From: Candidatus Heimdallarchaeota archaeon
GTDB taxonomy: Archaea > Asgardarchaeota > Heimdallarchaeia > Heimdallarchaeales > Heimdallarchaeaceae
Length of the DNA stretch: 41,762 nt
Reading direction: 5' to 3'
Assembly: GCA_021399345.1 (NCBI GenBank)
Contig: JAAFKI010000199.1
Coordinates: 1-41,762, forward strand
Below, in pieces: positions 41,369 to 41,762 of this stretch. The translations under genes and the position numbers were made by a program. The notes below the pieces were generated by a model. The model was not told where the DNA came from and searched no databases. It saw only the letters and a list, made by a program, of their open reading frames with translations. Numbering within the stretch: the first letter of the stretch is position 1; every line of letters starts with the position of its first letter.

Positions 41369-41376
41369 TTTAAATA
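41369..41376 (+). promoter_or_regulatory. TATA box of mtnA
   Basis: TTTAAATA is centred 26 bases before the GTG start at 41398, so the transcript is predicted to begin on the start codon. Confidence 0.5.
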
Positions 41377-41397
41377 GAAATTCTTCTATTTCTTCTT

Positions 41398-41762
41398 GTG
41401 AAAATCAAATCGTTAGGTCTAGAAAATGTATTTTCTGTTGAATGGATAGCAGAAAAGAATGCTATACAGTTAATCGATCAAAGGCTTATTCCTTTTGAGA
41501 TTAAATTCAATATCTACTCCAATGTTTTGGATATTTGTGAAGCTATTAAAACAATGGTCGTTCGTGGTGCTCCTGCAATTGGAGCAACAGCGGCTTATGC
41601 TACAGCTCTTGCAGTTAAGGAAATAGAAAACATACCAGTTTGTGACAAAAAAGAAAAGTTAGAGGAAAAATTGGATATGATTCAAGCAACTCGACCAACA
41701 GCTGTTGATTTGAAAAATTACTCATTTCTAGTCTATCAAGCAGCCTTGGAAACAAATTTCTC
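41398..41762 (+). CDS. mtnA: Methylthioribose-1-phosphate isomerase, N-terminal part (runs off the window)
   Basis: A GTG start at 41398 opens 121 codons reaching the right edge. The protein reads MKIKSLGLENVFSVEWIAEK, then LIDQRLIPFEIKF, then the hallmark CEAIKTMVVRGAPAIGATAAYATALAV and IQATRPTAVDL, the MtnA/eIF2B-like signature. MtnA isomerises methylthioribose-1-phosphate to methylthioribulose-1-phosphate in methionine salvage. Archaeal relatives such as ribose-1,5-bisphosphate isomerase share the fold but lack this exact MVVRGAPAIG region, so MtnA is preferred. Confidence 0.88.
   Translation, partial: MKIKSLGLENVFSVEWIAEKNAIQLIDQRLIPFEIKFNIYSNVLDICEAIKTMVVRGAPAIGATAAYATALAVKEIENIPVCDKKEKLEEKLDMIQATRPTAVDLKNYSFLVYQAALETNF

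Noticed and set aside
1..41762. Insertion sequences, tRNA/rRNA genes or an origin
   Set aside because: I saw no transposase, no terminal inverted repeat pairs, no tRNA cloverleaf and no replication gene in any gap.

Overview
This AT-rich window looks archaeal, most likely from an Asgard archaeon of the Heimdallarchaeia kind; that is an inference from gene content, with no marker phylogeny. The evidence is an Arf-like and a Rag/Gtr1-like small GTPase, a seven-helix membrane protein ending in a longin/roadblock-like domain, three LURP-one/tubby-like proteins, the archaeal repair protein NreA, an archaeal-type AsnRS, an F420-dependent Mtd, a tungsten aldehyde oxidoreductase, and TATA boxes about 25-28 nt before many start codons (leaderless mRNAs). 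Genes inside operons instead carry AGGTG or GGAG ribosome binding sites.

Layout. 1-3.3 kb: the end of a protein with 15-residue repeats, an AsnC-type regulator, a winged-helix/membrane gene pair, and non-coding stretches with stable hairpins. 3.3-10.2 kb: the 7TM-longin protein, an Ldh_2-type dehydrogenase, a secreted beta protein, an Arf-like GTPase, a tungsten oxidoreductase (AOR) and two VOC proteins. 10.2-14.9 kb: a GTPase relic, an exported DJ-1/PfpI protein, a Rag-like GTPase, NreA, a PmbA relic and a YcaQ-type glycosylase. 14.9-30.2 kb: the central cluster. 30.2-41.8 kb: a small membrane protein, an anchored metallophosphatase, a third VOC protein, a beta-helix surface protein, a glutamine amidotransferase with a membrane partner, AsnRS, LURP-one proteins, Mtd, an alpha/beta hydrolase with a cysteine nucleophile, and the start of MtnA.

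The outstanding feature is the 14.9-30.2 kb cluster. A single uninterrupted 3,357-residue megasynthase has the order NPD-like, NPD enoyl reductase, KS, AT, KS, ACP, ACP, KR, DH, 4'-phosphopantetheinyl transferase. It is flanked by every protein needed to make its presumed extender, malonyl-CoA: biotin carboxylase, biotin carrier protein, carboxyltransferase and biotin-protein ligase. An alpha/beta hydrolase is translationally coupled behind it and could release the product. Archaea are generally described as lacking an ACP-dependent type I fatty acid/polyketide synthase, so a self-contained carboxylase-synthase-PPTase-hydrolase locus in an archaeal background is the candidate new system. Both carrier domains have threonine where the phosphopantetheine-bearing serine is expected. 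The product is not predictable from sequence.

Other points of note are two decayed gene tails (a Rag-like GTPase and PmbA), a candidate small RNA with its own TATA box at 3159-3241, and structured leaders ahead of the Arf-like GTPase and the third VOC gene.
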